DNA of 64,000 bases, taken from positions 2,170,001 through 2,234,000 of the forward strand of contig KV748201.1 of assembly GCA_001692895.1 (NCBI GenBank), given 5' to 3'. Under the pieces are notes generated by a model. That model was not told the DNA's origin, did no database searches, and saw only the letters and a list, made by a program, of their open reading frames with translations. The first letter of the stretch is position 1; the number at the start of each line of letters is the position of its first letter. Made by a program: the position numbers and the translations under genes. Below, piece by piece: positions 49,793 to 61,590 of this stretch. Origin of the DNA: Cenococcum geophilum 1.58. Lineage: Eukaryota; Ascomycota; Dothideomycetes; Gloniales; Gloniaceae.

Positions 49793-52700
49793 ATGGAATC
49801 CTTCGTAGAATCTTCGAAAAACCTCCGCATCGGCGTCGATGTAGGCGGGTAAATACTAATCTCTCTCCCTTTTGTTTGTGTCCCGTCCTTTAATACCGTT
49901 TTAAAACATAGAACAAACACCGATGGGGTAATTCTCGACCCACTCCGGGCATCAGACCTAGACAAAGGCATCATAGCCTGGTAAGTAACATACATTCCAA
50001 AGATGAGAATCACAGTTATGTTAATTCCATTGAATAGGCACAAAGAGCCTACAACGGCGAATCCAAGCTTAGGAATAAACAACGCCATTATGTCTATGTT
50101 TAAAACTTCAAATGTCAAACCTGAGGACGTAGCGAGTGTGACTATTGGGACTACTGTAAGCACATAAATTGCTCTCGTGTCTTCATCCGAACTCGCATAT
50201 CAGTTAAAAATATGTGTTTGCAATGAAGCTCTTCGGGGTTTCTGCGTATTCCTTCACGTGACATGGGTTCATCATCCAATTGTCTCCTGCTATCAAAAAG
50301 GACGTTCTAATTAGGCCAAGCACTTCGTCAACGCAGTTGTAGAGCGTGACGCTGCCCGTCTTGCCCGCGTGGCAGTATTACGTCTCTGTAGCACTTTCTC
50401 CAAACATGCGCCTCCATGCGTAGACTGGCCATCCGACATGCGATCTCTGATTCTTGGGCACTACACGCTTATCAAAGGTGGGCTAGAAGTAGACGGCAGC
50501 TTAATCTCAGAGATCGACGAGGCAGGTATCCGGATGCAATGTACCGTGATCAAAGAAAAAGGCATCAAGAGTATTGTCATCAACGGCGTTTTCAGTCCTA
50601 TAGACGTCGTTTACAAGCAAGAAGAGCGCGCGGCAGAGATTGTAGCAGCAGAGATCCCGTATGCGGAGATTGTGCTTTCTAAGGATGTGGCGAATTTGGG
50701 GTTTCTGGAGCGAGAGAACGCTGCAATTTTGAACGCATCTATCCTGTCTTTTGCGAGGAAGACGATCAAGAGCTTCCAAGATCCAATCAAGAAATTAGGC
50801 CTGAAATGCCCAGTTTTCATTGCGCAGAATGATGGGACTATACTGTCCGGGGATATGGCAGCTAGATTACCAATCAGGACGTTCTCGAGTGGGCCAACTA
50901 ATAGCATGAGAGGAGCAGCATTTTTGGTTGGCAGTGAGGTTAAAGAAGCTATGATGGTAGTGGATATTGGTGAACACTCACTATCTCGATTTTAAAGAGC
51001 TCATATTAACAAGAATACCACAGGCGGGACTACAACCGATGTTGGGTTGCTTTTAGCTAATGGATTTCCCCGTCAACAGGCTGCTTATAGTGAGCTCTCA
51101 GGAATACGAATGAACTTTCCTTGCCCTGATGTCAAGAGGTAGTTAAATACTCAGGCTTAAAATGAAGTAAGGCTCATATTTTTCTAGTATCGGTCTCGGC
51201 GGTGGTTCTATCGTTCGCAAATATCTAGACAAAACGACCGTAGGACCCGACAGTGTTGGATACAAGCTTCTTGAAAATGCTCTGGTCTTTGGAGGAGACA
51301 TTGCTACAGCGACTGACTTTACAGTTGCTGGAAATCCGGACATAGATATTGGAGATGCTCACTTTGTGAAGGATGTTGTAACACAAAAGGACGTTGCGGA
51401 ATATAAAGCGACAGTGAAGAAGATGCTCGAGAAGGTCATTGACAGAATGAAAATATCCCCCGAAGATCTAGTAGTGTTGCTAGTAGGAGGCGGGGCTGTG
51501 ATTGCTCCAGATGAGTTGGAAGGGGCCAGTCGAGTTATGAAGCCGAAATGGTCAAGCGTAGCTAACGCAATTGGAGCGGCTATGGCTAGAGTCGGTGCCG
51601 TCATTGATACCGTCAGATCCACAGAGACCAAAAGCACTAAGGAGTTACTTATTGAGATCTCAGAAAATGCTATTAAGAAAGCAGTCCAGGCCGGTGCCTC
51701 TAAAGACACAGTAGGGATCGTGGAAATTGAAACCCTACCACTTCAGGTATGCTGATAGTTGTATAATTTAGCACATGCTAGTAGCTAAGGATATTCACAC
51801 CAGTACATCGCAAATAAGTCTCGGCTCATTGTACGAGCAGCGGGAGACTTCGATTTTTCACGCGCAAGAGAATTTTCCATCTTAGACTTGCCAGATACCG
51901 TAGACGAACCGAAGAACGAGATGAGCGAGTACGAAAGGCCTACAACTAAGCAAACTGACACTAGAGAGACCAATAATACGCAGGAGCCGGGGATGGAGCA
52001 AGTAGATATACTCACGTACAAGCCTATAGTCAAGGAGAGAGTGTGGTACGTTTCGGAAACGGATCTCGAATGGATTACCATCGGATGTTATATCCTTGGT
52101 ACAGGAGGTGGAGGAAGTCCATATTCGAGCATGCTGCGTATGCGGAGCATCTTACGAGCAGGAGGCGTTGTTAAGGTAATCAATCCTTACGACCTTAAAG
52201 ACGACGATCTTGTTGGGTGCGGAGGTGGTGCTGGGTCTCCAACTGTTGGCATAGAGAAGTTACAAGGCGATGAGTGAGCAATATAAGCCGTATGTTCCCA
52301 AATATTATTGTCTGACATATCATATAGAATGATGGAAGCGCAGGAGCAGCTATATGAACTGTTCAAGGGCGGAAGAGCTACGGCTATGATTGCATTGGAG
52401 ATCGGTGGCGGAAATGGTCTGCAGGGAATGATTCTTGGGGCTAGCACAAATATGGATATACCAACTGTTGATGGTGACTGGATGGGGCGAGCTTATCCAA
52501 CCAAGTGGCAAACCACACCGGTAGTGTTTGGAGAGAGAAAGACCGTTTTTTGCCCAGCTGTGATGTGTGATGGCAACGGAAACGTCGTAGTATGCATACT
52601 GCAATATTTGGTTGCGGAGGAGCTGACATTTTATAGTACATGCCAAAGGCTACGAGCGACCTAATGGTGGAAAGAATTTTCAGAGCTGGGCTTTCACATA

Positions 52701-53408
52701 TGGGCTCTCATGTTGGCTGCGCCGAAGCTCCTGTCACAGGTGGTAAGCAATAAGATAAAATCAAATAGCCATCTTAGGACTCGCAATAACAGATTTTTAG
52801 CGGAAACAAAAAGATGGATAGTCGAGCACACAATATCTCTCTCTTGGAGGATAGGACGAGCAGTCGCAAAAGCACGAAAGTTTAATTGCATTGGCAGCGT
52901 GGCAGAATCCATTATCAACGAAGTTGGGGGCAATGAAACCGCCAAGGTCTTATTCAAAGGAAAAATCGTTGGAGTTGAACGGACACTCAGAATGGGGCAC
53001 ATCTATGGAGAGGTCATGATTGAAGGGACCGACATCAGTGATTCTAACTCGGATAATCAAGCAGAATTCTCTGGAAAGATCATGATTCCTTTTAAAAACG
53101 AGAACATTGCGGCTTTGAATATGAAAGATGACGGAAGCGAGAATATTTTGGCGATTGTGCCTGATCTCATAACTATCATTGACGCGCAAAACGGTGAGGC
53201 AATTGGAACACCAGAATATCGCTATGGGTTACTGGTGATTGTTCTTGGGATCACAGCGTCGGAAAGATGGACATCAACAACTCGCGGAATTGAAATTGGA
53301 GGTCCCAAAGCCTTCGGACTCAATTATACGGAATATAAGCCGTTAGGAAAGTTCGTCAAGCCGAAAAGCGTAATTGACGAATATTCTGATGATGCACCTG
53401 CTCTATAA
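49793..53408 (+). CDS. Hydantoinase/oxoprolinase-DUF917 fusion protein, intact, 10 exons
   Basis: Exons: 49793-49848, 49912-49980, 50038-50155, 50321-50969, 51024-51138, 51188-51746, 51804-52273, 52328-52589, 52637-52742 and 52801-53408. They total 3012 bases, giving 1003 residues and a TAA stop with no break. Nine introns (47-165 bp) have GT-AG ends; the third is longest, and its acceptor could be 6 bases earlier. N-terminal Hydant_A_N has the phosphate loop GVDVGGTNTDG (residues 14-24); Hydantoinase_A has a second loop DIGGTTTDVG (about 296-305) and LLVGGGAVIAPDELEGA (about 433-449); DUF917 (S-Me-THD type) runs from about 605 to the end with GTGGGGSP. By family the N half is an ASKHA-fold enzyme that opens hydantoin or oxoproline rings using ATP, probably in the cytosol; the true substrate is unknown. 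No HyuB domain is present, so it is not a full 5-oxoprolinase. Base use is normal, with no sign of RIP. It stands alone between transposon blocks. Confidence 0.9.
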
Positions 53409-53704
53409 ATATCCTATATGATTTATAGAGAAATACAGGAAATTTTTGCTCTATAATTACATAGAGAGCTGGTACAAAGCTCAAAAATATTTTGCGGCTA
53501 TAAATAGAGCGTTCGAAAGCCGAGCCTGTGCAGAACCTCTATATCGCTGGGGATAGATAGAAATAGAAATAAAGGAAGTCCTTTAAAGTAGCAGGTAGAA
53601 AACAAAACTAGTGGATATGCAACATAATCTAGCATATCTAACCGTCTACATGAATTGTATGCGCACCTTTATAAACATTGCGTTTAAGACCCTGGCAACC
53701 GTCT
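53409..53704 (+). other. 3' flank of the hydantoinase gene
   Basis: About 300 bp with no gene. An AATAAA at about 53564-53569 is a candidate polyadenylation signal some 155 bp after the stop. CpA and TpG are normal, so RIP has not reached here. Confidence 0.55.
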
Positions 53705-53973
53705 CATAACGTGGGTGACAGAGTTATGACGGCGATAGGGTTATGACGGTCGGCTACTACCGCCTTCCTGATGTAGATGGAACACCAAAATACTGCCAAA
53801 ATGCCTCAGAAGTAGCCGTTGGGTCGTGCTCGGGTCGTGCACGCCCAACGGCGACTTCTAAGGCATTTTGGCAGTATTTCGGCAGTATTTTGGTGTTCCA
53901 TCTACATTAGGAAGGCGGTAGTAGCCGACCGTCATAACCCTATTGCCGTTATAACTCTGTTACCCACGTTATG
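53705..53973. mobile_element. Foldback MITE, 269 bp
   Basis: Arms 53705-53823 and 53844-53973 are inverted copies around a 20-base spacer. Both ends read CATAACGTGGGT inward. The right arm has an 11-base partial duplication (ACTGCCGAAAT type). It has no coding capacity. A target duplication cannot be read because Gypsy B2 starts three bases after the right end. The right arm carries four or five RIP-type changes relative to the left. Confidence 0.85.
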
Positions 53974-53976
53974 CTA

Positions 53977-54194
53977 TATTAGCGACTTAGTTAATTAAGG
54001 CACGATTATAGTAAGAGGGACGCGTAAGCCTATATAATTGGATTGTCTATAAACAAGGATCTAAAGCTAGAGAAAAGGAAAGAAGAAAAAGATAAGTAAC
54101 GCTACTTGGAGTTTTATATAATCTTTTATTTAAGTAACTATAGCTATCTACTAAGTTTTACTAAGTTCTGCTATTTTCTGCTAGTGCTATAATA
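53977..54194 (-). repeat. 3' LTR of Gypsy B2
   Basis: About 218 bp. On the plus strand it begins TATTAGCGACTTAG and ends CTATAATA next to the C tract, matching the complement of the B1 LTR with many transitions and a few small length changes. Confidence 0.85.
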
Positions 54195-54865
54195 TTACCC
54201 CCCCCTTCTAAAAAAGCATATCTTTAGGCTTTATAGTCTATATTATACCTATAGGGCGTTTTTATCTTTATATTCTTCTAGTAGCTTATTATCTTTATTA
54301 TACTAGCATTATATCCATTTATTTAGGTACTTTAGTAGTTTAGGTTATTAAAGTAGCGGCTATAAAACTTTTAAAGCTTATAGGGACTACTTATAAAGTT
54401 TTATATAGGGTATTAAGTAAAATCTAGGTTATATCCTTTCTAACTAATATAATACTTTAGTATTCCCCTTATAAGTTTATAAGTTAGTATTTCTTTAATT
54501 TTTTATTTTTTATTACTATTAACTTAGATTAGTAGGGGCGGTTTATTTTTTTTTCCTAATAATAGGTTATTTATAGCTTTCCGTAGCTTATTTAATAAGA
54601 AAATAGGGTAAACCTTAATTAACTCTAGAAGCTTTATTTTATATAAGTTACCTATCTTCTTAAGGACCTTATATAGTTTTACTATTTAATAGTTAAGCTT
54701 ATAGCTAGGCCATTTTATTTTTTAGTTTTTTATTATAATCTAAACTATATTACTTACTATTCTATTAATTTTTAGGCCTTTTTTAAATTTATATAGGCTA
54801 CTATCTAGGCTTCTTTTAAGCGCTTAGTATACTACTAGACTTTTTTATAGAATAATTTTTTATAT
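53977..54865 (-). mobile_element. Gypsy family B fossil, copy B2, truncated
   Basis: The minus-strand 3' part of a family B element. The 3' LTR is about 53977-54194, then the C-rich complement of the polypurine tract, then the chromodomain region and the end of integrase, matching B1 from about 27563 back to about 26860. The match fades near 54865, so the 5' nine-tenths is missing. It is broken, heavily RIPped, and older-looking than B1. Confidence 0.85.
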
Positions 54866-55043
54866 ATATATCCACCTATTTTTACTAACTTAGTAACTAG
54901 GGATTAACTATAAAACGGCAATCTAATAGTACTCTACGGCAATTTAATAGTAATTTACTATATTTTATTATATTTTATTAAGTTTACTAAATCCTATTAA
55001 GTTTTACTAGGACTATTACCTAAATTCTATTTTACCCTATATA
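54866..55043. other. Unassigned very AT-rich gap
   Basis: 178 bp between B2 and A5, with a partial repeat of ACGGCAATYTAATAGTA. Nothing else is seen. Confidence 0.5.
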
Positions 55044-55463
55044 TATTATAAACGCTTTAAGTATAATATTATAACTACTTAAAAAAGAGTTAAAAGAAGC
55101 TAGTTAATTAATTTAGGTATAGTTTAAAATAGAGCTAATAGAGCTATATAATAAGAAGTAGTAACTAAGGTTATATAATATTATATATAGTATATATAGT
55201 ATATAAAGGGAATATATATATAATACGTATAATATATACCTTATATATAAAGAGGATTTCTTAAAAGTATAGTTATATATTTAAAGGACTATAGTCTCTA
55301 CCTAGATAGTTCTCTCCTTTATAGTAAATCTTAGAATATAATTAAAGTTAATCTATTAGGCAACTACTCTACTAGTTATTATTATATTATTAACTTCTTA
55401 TTTACCTATATACTTAGCCTATTAATAAGTTTACTGTAGTTCTTACTATAAGGCTTTATTATA
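55044..55463 (+). repeat. 5' LTR of Gypsy A5
   Basis: About 420 bp, TATTATAAACGC to CTTTATTATA, a heavily RIPped form of the A LTR. Confidence 0.88.
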
Positions 55464-56057
55464 TATTTACTATTAAGGTTATAGTATTAATAAAGTTAAA
55501 TAATATACTACTAAAAGCAGCCACTATAGCGCCATTAACGGCGGCAACTACTTTAAGGTTAGATAATAATACTAGTATAGCAAACACTAACTTATAGTAA
55601 CCTATAACGGTTAGATAATTATAAGAGATAGTTAACTAACTAATAAAAAATAATATAATATTAGAAAATAGGATTAATGGGATAAGAGTAGTAAAGATTA
55701 AGTTACTATTAATTAAAAGGTACTTAGGAGAAAGATTAAAACTTAAAGAATTTCTTATATAAATATACTTTAAGGTTATATAAGAAGGAATAAAGCTACT
55801 AATACTTATAGATTAAATAGTATATATAGGACTATTCCTATTAAGAAGAGTACTTAAGTAATTTAAGCCTTACCTTATAGAGATATAAGTAAATAGTATA
55901 ATAACTACTAATTAAGAAGTATAGTTTATATTTATAAGCTAAAAGGGGTTTATAAAGTAACTTATATAAATATTTAGAGACTTAGAGATAGTAACTATAG
56001 TAAAAAGAAAACTTTAAAATATTATATAATAAACTTTAGTAATTAAGTATATAATAT

Positions 56058-59000
56058 TAATTAATAATTAATAATTTATTGCTTAACGTCCGATTCGGAT
56101 CCCTATTGAGCCCACGCGGACTACTCCTTATTTACATATAGGGAGAAAACTCTATTTAAGAAAAATGAGAAAACCCCGTAATCTATCTCCCTGCCTTTTG
56201 GGACTCGCCTACTTAGCGCCTATAAGTCGCCTATAGTGCTCTACTACCTTACTGTTTGACCTCCTTAGGAACCACTACTGCCGTAACAAGCTTATGGACG
56301 CGCTAGTATTATAAACTATTACTCTACTACTATAGAGTTACTAGGGGGCACCTGCTGCTTGCCCCCTTGCCTTTTATTACTATTTCCCTTGCAACCCGGA
56401 ACTAATTTAGTATATTTTAACTAATAAGCCACTAGGTAACCGCCTTAAGGCCTTTTTATATTAAGAGCAGTGTATTATAGTTCTCTATGCTAGCTGCTAA
56501 GAGTATTATTTCTTAATTGGTGCGTAGGGGGCATAGCAGTATTACGTATTTTAGTGTCTGTTTTGGCTAGCTATATTCGCATCTTAGGTTACCTACTAGG
56601 ATACCCACCTAGTAAAGCCAATCTTTTAGTCCTATTATTCCTGTTCTTAAGAGTGTTGCTATTGTGTTTTCTACCTTTATTAGGCCTTCTTGGAGCCCTT
56701 AGGTATTTACCCCCTATGGCTTAGGTTCGTCTTGCCTAAGTTAGCCTCTATACCTTTAACTCCTATTCGCCTCTCTAGCGTTAGTCTAACTAGTATTGTA
56801 TTGCGGTAGATGGTTTCCCGGCGTTCTTACGTATTCTACTTTAGCTTCTTTCTCTGTCTTGCTGTCTTTGCTAACCTCTTATATGTTTCCCTTCCTTCTC
56901 TATATAGGCCTAGGCCCTAAAGCAGCACTATTCTTCTTTTGCTTTCTTTACCTGTTTCTCTAATATCTCTTCCTTACTTTGGGGTTGTTGGTTTGTTCTC
57001 CTATAGGGCACCCTAGGGTCCCTCTATAGTTTACTTAGGCGTGTCTTAATATACTTTATAATATTAGAGTTGCGTTTATTTTATATCCTTTATATTGCAG
57101 CGGCTTTAATATATAACTGTAGGGGGGGAATATTAGATTCCTTCTTAAGTAGTGCTGTGGCCGTTTGCTTGTACCCGCCTATAATACTCTAAAGGTAGGC
57201 TGTTTAGACCTTTTAAAGTAGTTTAAGGAGTGATTTAGGGGGGCCCTTCTTAGTTTCTCTAATGGCCTAAATACTGGATCTATATGTTATAGTTAGCTAG
57301 ACGACTACTATATATAGTAGGCGTGACCTCTAGAAGTATGGACCCTATATAGAATTAATAATCCTAGATAAAGCGATAAACTATACTTGGCCTTTATGGG
57401 CCGCTTATGCCGTATATACGCTTTACCGGAGCTTGTTGTCTACCTATACTCTTAATACCCTTAGGCCCTAAACTGGTTAACCCCTAAAGCCTTAGATGCG
57501 AATTATATGCTAGAGATCTATAAATTGGTTGCGTTTTCTTATGAAATAGATTAGCTAGTATTTTTTTGGTGAGAATTGGACTCTATAACGTTTTGCCTAT
57601 TCTATATAAGTATTATAGGCTTTCTTTAGTATTCTGCAATTCTTTATGGCTATTAGCCCGTATATAATTAGGTTTATATTATTAACAAAGCCTATCCCCT
57701 AGGTTGCCCCTTTTTTAAAGGAGTTAAGTAGGTTGCTTATAAAGAAAAGGAAGAGTATAGGCGAGAGGGGTAATTCTTATAGTATTCCTGTTGTAACTGC
57801 GATAAGGGGGCTCTAGTATCCGCTAAAGACTAGTGATATTTCTTTCTGGCCTATAAACCCTTAGATAAATTATATAATCTATTTTAGGAAGCCCTTTACC
57901 CTAAGGATATATAGGAGACGCTTATAGGGTATATTGTTATAGGCACTACTAATATCTAGGCTAAGCATTAATACTACAAAGTCCTTTTGTATCGCCTATA
58001 TAGATTTAATGGTGGTAGCGAGTAGCGTAAGTGCTGATAGTATTAAGCGGTTCTTTCTTGCCCCTATTTGGCTTTGTAGTAGTAGGGCGTATTCCTCTGT
58101 TGTGTCTGCTATATATTCCGCTATTACCCTTTCTAAGATCTTGTTAAGGGTGTTTTCTAAGGTAATAGGGCGGTAGCTTCCTGGGATTAAGTAATCTACT
58201 TTACTTTCTTTTTATAAGATAACCATTATTATAGATCTTCTAAGTTATAGGTAGTAGCCTATAGTAAAGCATGCTTTGGCTATATCTGTAAGCTAAGGTG
58301 CTATAAGTGGCCTATAGGTTTTTAGGGCCTTATTTGGAATCCTATCTAGTCCTAGTACTATATTGTTTAAAAGGCGGCTAATAGTTCTAGCCATTTCCTC
58401 TATTATTATGTCGCTGTTAACCTATAGGCGAGTTACCGGTGTTTTGCCTATGATATTACTAAGGTCTACTAGAGCTAGTTAGGGGAAGAACCTTTCTATA
58501 AGGATCTTTGCCTTCTTATTATTGTTATTTATAGCCTATGATTTTTATGCTCTTTATAGGGGTGGTAGGTATAGGTCTTCTATTAGGCGCCCTGCCTTTT
58601 TCTTTACCTATTTTGCTATAGCCTAAAGGCCCTTATTATAGGGGAGGCTTAGGTTAGAAGTATGCTTATTTATAAACCGTCTCTAGTTATTCCTTACTTC
58701 TTTTTTTAGGGTATTCTTTAGCTGGTTTCTTATATCTTTGTATTGTCTTTTGTCTTTAGGGTTATAGCTACTTATATATTTCCTTCTTGCTCATTATTAG
58801 CTAGTAACTAGAACTGCGTATTATATGGACTATACGTATCGCGTATAGGGGCCCGGTTTTAAGATTGGGTAGTGCTCTTCTAGCCTATTTTTAATTGCTG
58901 CCTGGATCCTTTCTAGTCTTTGGTTGATTTCCTTAGGGGTGGCTAATAAGCCTTGCTTATTTAGTATTAGGTGGATTTCTTCTAGGTTTTAGAGTTGTTA

Positions 59001-61590
59001 TTTAACTATATTAAGGAAACTATTTATCTTAAGCTTCCTTATTGCGTATCTTTTTCTATTTAGTTGCGCTTTAGTATCTAGGTTTAGCTATATTTAGATA
59101 GGGATATAGTTTAGGGTAAGTGCCTATTCTTCTTTAGGGTTGTACCTTTTAAGTCTTTAGTATAGGCCTTTATCTATAAATATGAGGTTAATTATGCTTC
59201 TGGCGGTGCCTTATTGCTATATAATTGCTTCTAGGGGGGTGGCTAGCTTAAGGCCCTAGATATCTATAGCTCTTAGTAGGTACTCTAACTATTAATCTAT
59301 AGCAATATAGATACCCCCCTACTACGGGTAGTAGAGGTTTATATCTCCTAGTAGGATAAACTTTATACCTTTGGTTTCTAGTAAGCTTATTACTAATATA
59401 ATATTCTCTATTTATAGGACCCCTTTAACCCTAAGGTTATATACATTAATAATTTATACCAGTCCCCTATATATTTAGATTGTTATAACTGCAATATCTG
59501 GGTTAATTACCTGCTATAACTATAAGAACAGGCTAATAGCCTTGCTAATTATAAAGTATACGCATATAGCTGCTTTTGGTTTATATAGGAGCTAGAATCC
59601 TTAGGGGCAGTATATTAATTATATAAAGGTATTATAATACGGTTCTTATATAGCAAGGATATAGTATTTTTCTAGGTCTAGACTGTCTAGTAGGGGCCTT
59701 ATGAGGCGGTGGTTTGTGTTGCCGTAGTTATACTATATAATGGATAGGTGGCGGACCCCTAGTAAGGGTCCTTTAACTCTCCTTTGTTTCTTACTTCTTC
59801 TATTTCTACTTTCTCTAGGATATTTAGAGCTTCTGTCTCTTATATCTATACCTTAGTTACTACTTATTTTATATAGAGCTTTCTATTCCCGTGTCTTATA
59901 TTCCTATTAGCGCTTCTATATCTAAATCTATTATTATTACCGGTTTTTCCCCTATTCTTACTAGTTGGCTATATACCCTTTATAGGTTGGCTGCAAATGT
60001 TATATTTGCCGTATTAAGTCTAATTCTTAATTATCCTAGTCTTAAGCCTACTATCGCTATCTATAGGGGTCTTCCTATAGGGCGTCCTCTTTCTTATATC
60101 CCCTATAACCCTTATGTCCCTAATTAGTCTGGTAATATTATATGGCGTCGCTTCTAGCCCGTTAAGGCTTAGGATAGCTGGCCTAGCCCTCTAGTATTAA
60201 AGGTAGGAAACGCTAGGAAGGCGCCTACGTCCCCCTAGCTTATCGCCTATTATTTCTATTCGTATAACCTAGCGTATAGTTATTTCCGTAGCTATTGAGC
60301 CCTTACCTTCCATCTCCTGTATTTAATGCAGTCTTCTCTCTCCTACGCCTTATATATGCTTTAGTGGCAGTTTACGCATTTTATTTAGTCTTAATTTAAG
60401 TAATATCTTATATTATGGGGGCCTATATAGTGGCCGCAGCACACCTGTGCTGCGCATATAGATTAGGTGTATCCCTATTATATATAGCGATAGTATTATT
60501 TTAGGCGTAGTCTATAGTTATAGAGCCTTATATTATATATAAGGCCATTTATAATTATTCCTTTTTAGATAAGAAGTTTTTGTATTCCTAGTGTATATAT
60601 GCTAATAATAAGGGAGCTATGCGTTTGTCTAGCGTCTCCCTAGCGAGTCTTTAGCGACCTTTATATCCTCTTATTATTCTTATTATATACTTAGTTTACA
60701 TTTTCCTATTAAAGCTATTAGATTTGGGTGATTTTAAGTCCTGGTATAAGGCGTTCTATTTATCTTACTATCTCCTATATAATTGCTATGTTGTCCGCCT
60801 AGCGTCCCTTTTCTACCCTAAGGCTTATAGGAACCGCTAGGACTTTAACTAGGTAATCCTCGCGGAGTACTTTTATGCTAATACGTTCTCCTAGCCTATC
60901 CCCTACCCTTACAGCTTATTCCTTTACCTATTAGTCCTTTAGGGTAACTCTAATATCTCCGCTTTTAAGGTGTTGGACTGTAATAGCGTTATAGACCTTT
61001 TTGCGTATCTCTATAAGGACTTCTATTTCTAATTATCCCCTAAGCCCCTCTACTTATTTTATATTTAGTTATATTATAATTATATACCCAGTTATTAACT
61101 TAAGGGGGGTAGGTTCCCTATGCTNTAAAAGCNNNNCTANNGCNGCCTAGGTNCGGTTNGCNGGTAAGGGGGGNTTATACTTNTTTTTAATTTTNCTTAG
61201 CCNTTAGAGGATTTAATTAAGGGTTTGCTAGAGGGGCGCCTAAGGTTTACTAGACTAGCAGAGCCATTCTACTAGCTATATTAGTTCGTTATGGCTAACG
61301 GTTACTTTCCTGTAATTTTAGATACTAGACGCGTCTAATAGGCTTTATATTTTATTAGATGCCTTCTTAATAAAGGTATTTCCGCTTTATGGTGTGGTAT
61401 TCGCCCGTCTTTATTGTAGAGGGCCATTGCTAGGCGTAGTTCTAGCGGTCGCGCGCGAGTGCGAGCCACCGTCGTTTGACGTGTGCCTCCCCTGCGATAT
61501 ATATATCTTAGGGGGATTCTCTAGGTGTTTTTCAGGGTTCTTTTGGTTGGTTTTAGTCTTTTTAGGCCGGGTGCAGTAAGAGCTCCTTTC
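56058..61590 (-). mobile_element. Tad1-like LINE, near full length, decayed
   Basis: A 5533-bp minus-strand non-LTR retrotransposon inside A5. Its target duplication is 15 bp, TTAAGTATATAATAT (56043-56057 and 61591-61605). The 3' end at 56058 has a short TAATTAAT-type tail, and the 5' end is at 61590. Reading on the minus strand, ORF1 ends with a CCHC-type knuckle region (about 60470-60360). ORF2 has an AP endonuclease start (about 59750, ILAIQEP-like motif near 59650) and a reverse transcriptase with YRPITLENTL (near 58180) and a GIPQGSPLSPIL-like box (about 57790-57750) followed by the FVDD box, here with Asn for Asp (about 57690). ORF2 is interrupted by numerous TAG/TAA codons, mostly at likely former Gln or Trp codons, consistent with RIP. 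Ambiguous bases lie at 61125-61203. The Tad1 clade call rests on motif wording only. Confidence 0.85.

Noticed and set aside
49693-53189. Minus-strand and alternative frames of 66-156 codons across the hydantoinase gene
   Set aside because: The spliced plus-strand model explains the whole region with domain motifs and consistent intron phases; the others are shadows.
49793-53408. Horizontal transfer of the hydantoinase gene from bacteria
   Set aside because: Nine fungal-type introns and ordinary base composition; this fusion architecture is known to me from fungi, so transfer is not needed.
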